Source of the DNA: Pseudomonas fluvialis
GTDB lineage: Bacteria > Pseudomonadota > Gammaproteobacteria > Pseudomonadales > Pseudomonadaceae
Direction: 5' to 3'
Assembly (NCBI RefSeq): GCF_014207935.1
Contig: NZ_JACHLL010000001.1
Coordinates: 186,001 to 250,000 of the forward strand
Length of the DNA stretch: 64,000 nt
In this document: one piece after another, positions 62,201 to 64,000 of the stretch
Layout: each line of letters opens with the position of its first letter
Position numbering within the stretch: position 1 is the first letter of the stretch
Program-made: the position numbers and the translations under genes
Notes under the pieces: generated by a model
Seen by the model: the letters and a program-made list of their open reading frames with translations, nothing else
Told to the model about the DNA's origin: nothing
Database searches by the model: none

Positions 62201-63520
62201 CACCGCCTGGCCTACTACGACGTGCTGACCCAGCTGCCCAACCGCAGCCTGTTCCAGGACCGTCTGCACAGCGCGCTGCAGCATGCCGAACGGCATGGCG
62301 AGTGGCTGGTGCTGATGTTCCTCGACCTCGACCGTTTCAAGCCGATCAACGACTCCCTCGGCCACGCCGCCGGCGACCGCATGCTCAAGGAAGTGGCGGC
62401 ACGCCTGCTCGGCTGCGTCGATGAAGACGAAACCGTGGCACGCATGGGTGGCGACGAGTTCACCCTGTTGCTGGCCTCGCGCAGCACCCGCGAGGGCGCC
62501 CTGAACCGCGCCATTCATGTGGCCGAGGCCATCCTCGGCGCCATGGCACAGCCCTTCCGCCTCGAAGGCCGCGAGTTCTTCGTCACCGCCAGCATCGGCA
62601 TCGCCCTGAGCCCGCAGGACGGCCAGGAGTTGAGCCAGCTGATGAAGAACGCCGACACGGCGATGTACCACGCGAAGGAGATGGGCAAGAACAACTTCCA
62701 GTTCTACCAGGCCGAGATGAACGCCCGTGCTCTGGAGCGCCTGGAGCTGGAAAGCGATCTACGCCACGCCCTCGAACAGGGCCAGTTCGCCCTCTACTAC
62801 CAGCCGCAGTTTTCCGGGGACGGCCGCTGCCTGACTGGCGCCGAGGCCCTGTTGCGCTGGCAGCACCCCACGCGCGGCCTGGTCTCGCCCGTGGAGTTCA
62901 TTCCGGTACTGGAAGAGCTCGGCCTGGTGGTGCAGGTGGGCGACTGGGTACTGGCCGAAGCCTGCGCTCAAATGAAACGCTGGCAAGCTGCCGGCATGAA
63001 CATCCCCAAGGTCTCGGTGAACCTCTCGGCACGGCAGTTCGCCGACGGCCAGCTGGGCCTGCGCATCTCACGCATCCTGCAGGAGTTCCAGCTGCCACCG
63101 ACCGCACTGGAAGTGGAGCTGACCGAGAGCATCCTGATGCGTGACGTCGGCGAAACCCTGCAGATCCTCGCCGGTCTCAAACGCCTCGGCCTGTGTATCG
63201 CGGTGGACGACTTCGGCACCGGCTATTCGTCGCTCAACTACCTCAAGCAGTTCCCCATCGATGTGCTGAAGATCGACCGCAGCTTCGTCGATGGCCTGCC
63301 CGAGGGTGAGCAGGATGCGCAGATCGCCCGCGCCATCATCGCCATGGCCCACAGCCTGAACCTGGCGGTGATCGCCGAAGGCGTGGAAACCCAGGCCCAG
63401 CTGGACTTCCTCCGCGAGCATGGCTGCGATCAGGTGCAGGGCTACCTGTTCGGCAAACCCATGCCGGCCAGCCAGTTCTGCCAGCTGTTCAGCGGCCCGG
63501 CGCTGTTCATGCTCAACTGA
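59297..63520 (+). CDS. morA: Membrane-bound PAS-GGDEF-EAL motility regulator
   Basis: A 1407-residue c-di-GMP enzyme. It has a membrane helix near 27-46, a periplasmic sensor of about 215 residues, a second helix near 263-283, a run of PAS modules beginning near 300, 423, 580, 712 and 848, a GGDEF domain (RMGGDEF, 1049-1055) and an EAL domain (EALLRW from E1183, with DDFGTGYSSLNYL and the EGVET motif). Both catalytic motifs are complete, so cyclase and phosphodiesterase activity are both possible. Size, architecture and the glyA neighbour match MorA (PA4601) of P. aeruginosa, which controls flagella and biofilm. The start is a GTG with AGG upstream. Confidence 0.94.
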   Translation: MQVPAPQRPSRQLTDASGLPVRGPLKGALVALVLLMLGVLVWQLRAEFQQLESNQRERSEEYVSHLGQDLELSLQFKAHSALAIIRQNDNHDRLQLAAALTSIFPGLHSLTYLDHQGRRLYDSHQVDDSTFIQRLHRIHHTQPYHYAFSGESGGMIYLLLQEHPDDGRSASWILRLPLELLSQTLQLGERQQYAWLLEDQPSERILTRSLGLARSSPISVPVSAEDQGLTLSSQNVQGTDWQLRTLFDPRSLQARLLPSMAGKLLLFTLISALTLITLYGLQREQRGLRELNAASRRSLHQAASALGAIEERVLVSDPDGLLTYLNPQAEAMFGLSSALASGRPLRSLVPGLDPLLLNASALFSEEQPEIIQILQNGQARQFAVTRSELSENARLLGYVWVLRDVTEQQQALRVMQETRRRYQDIFEGSSTALCVLDLLGLRQFLHQQRIFSATALERWLNDHPQRHDELLAQLHITEANQIALRLLGIAEQSQVNQYLLQRDSLASGGHTFQLITAVISGQTQLELETRIHTPQGHERHLWLVMRLPEMLQDYHAVTLGFSDITSRKRIEVSLIERERFWSEVVRAVPDTLYVHDIPGKRVMFSNNHLGPQLGYSKAELRALGDKLWEKILHPDDVELYQRMRNIQQVVGNQVLMQFELRWRHRDGSWHWFDIREQALARDAQGRVSRLIGIAKDITAQIEDRESLRENERRYRLLAESTSDVIYTTDAQLQLNYVSSSVEEALGYSSEWVMQHGMQKTAANPAQIAGVLELLERIRAAAGQPEALNQLRQLGSQQFFFDCLRADGQKIPVELRLMLMWDERGRFLGLHCIARDISQQRRAEKDLRMAATVFEHSTAAILVTDPTGAIVQVNHAFGRITGYQASEVLDRHPGVLTANHQQAGALQYIIDHLELRGSWEGEIWLKRKQGELFPAWIGITAIRDDEGDLVSYVCFFSDISERKASEQRIHRLAYYDVLTQLPNRSLFQDRLHSALQHAERHGEWLVLMFLDLDRFKPINDSLGHAAGDRMLKEVAARLLGCVDEDETVARMGGDEFTLLLASRSTREGALNRAIHVAEAILGAMAQPFRLEGREFFVTASIGIALSPQDGQELSQLMKNADTAMYHAKEMGKNNFQFYQAEMNARALERLELESDLRHALEQGQFALYYQPQFSGDGRCLTGAEALLRWQHPTRGLVSPVEFIPVLEELGLVVQVGDWVLAEACAQMKRWQAAGMNIPKVSVNLSARQFADGQLGLRISRILQEFQLPPTALEVELTESILMRDVGETLQILAGLKRLGLCIAVDDFGTGYSSLNYLKQFPIDVLKIDRSFVDGLPEGEQDAQIARAIIAMAHSLNLAVIAEGVETQAQLDFLREHGCDQVQGYLFGKPMPASQFCQLFSGPALFMLN

Positions 63521-63657
63521 GGCACTCCGTGCAGCGCCCTGCCGATGAGCCCCGCTTGTCTGCGACATGACGCCCATTCATATGCCAGGGCCGGGCAGAT
63601 GGGTTAGAATCCGCCCCCTTATTCTTTCCGCCCAGCTGATTTTCCAGGTGACTGCCC

Positions 63658-64000
<343 letters not shown>

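Overview
The window is a 64-kb piece of a GC-rich gammaproteobacterial chromosome, almost certainly a Pseudomonas that is not P. aeruginosa. The evidence is a series of gene blocks that I recognise from Pseudomonas: piuA-piuC-speC, ampD-ampE, nadC-tRNA-Thr-pilA-pilBCD-coaE-yacG, the DUF1780/MOSC/DUF3094/tRNA block, dxs-btuF-ribA, the pgpA-thiL-nusB-rib-nrdR string, and morA-glyA. The blocks are joined in an order unlike P. aeruginosa PAO1 as I remember it. No insertion sequences, prophage or CRISPR arrays are visible.

Layout. 1-2.2 kb: 5-oxoprolinase operon pxpABC (pxpC runs off the left edge). 2.3-9 kb: iron-uptake operon behind a Fur box, with a TonB-dependent siderophore receptor, a PKHD dioxygenase, an FMN hydroxy-acid oxidase and a PepSY/flavodoxin/reductase fusion. 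9-21.6 kb: speC, prfC, tatD, a chemoreceptor, fructokinase, ampDE, a DUF1631 protein and nadC. 21.7-29.9 kb: tRNA-Thr, an AT-rich accessory block holding the major pilin locus, then the divergent pilBCD-coaE-yacG operon. 30-38 kb: small hypothetical genes, an orphan CbiM-like permease, three tRNAs, a second DUF1631 gene and a PilZ gene. 38-43.3 kb: single-chain acyl-CoA carboxylase and dxs. 43.3-46.9 kb: cobalamin riboswitch, BtuB-like receptor and BtuF. 46.9-55.2 kb: riboflavin, thiamine and phospholipid genes, including an FMN riboswitch, nusB and nrdR. 55.3-64 kb: lipoprotein, methyltransferase, CnoX-like co-chaperone, ettA, the GGDEF/EAL protein MorA and the start of glyA.

The most unusual part is the major pilin locus (21.8-25.1 kb). 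The usual ~150-residue PilA is replaced by a complete 58-codon pilin holding only the N-terminal helix. It is followed 27 bp later by a separate 155-residue, six-cysteine protein with a Sec signal peptide. Behind a strong terminator lie three tightly packed genes for an ABC permease, a membrane-anchored helical-repeat protein and an ABC ATPase. The arrangement resembles the split PilA-N/PilA-C pilin of Geobacter combined with the PilGHI ABC genes that follow pilA in Myxococcus. It sits in the classic Pseudomonas pilin-exchange slot between tRNA-Thr and pilB, has its own sigma-54 promoter, and is much more AT-rich than the surrounding DNA.

Base composition, tight 4-bp overlaps and strong bidirectional terminators elsewhere indicate ordinary core chromosome. 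Assignments rest on reading the translated sequence and on recollection of families; no database search was run.
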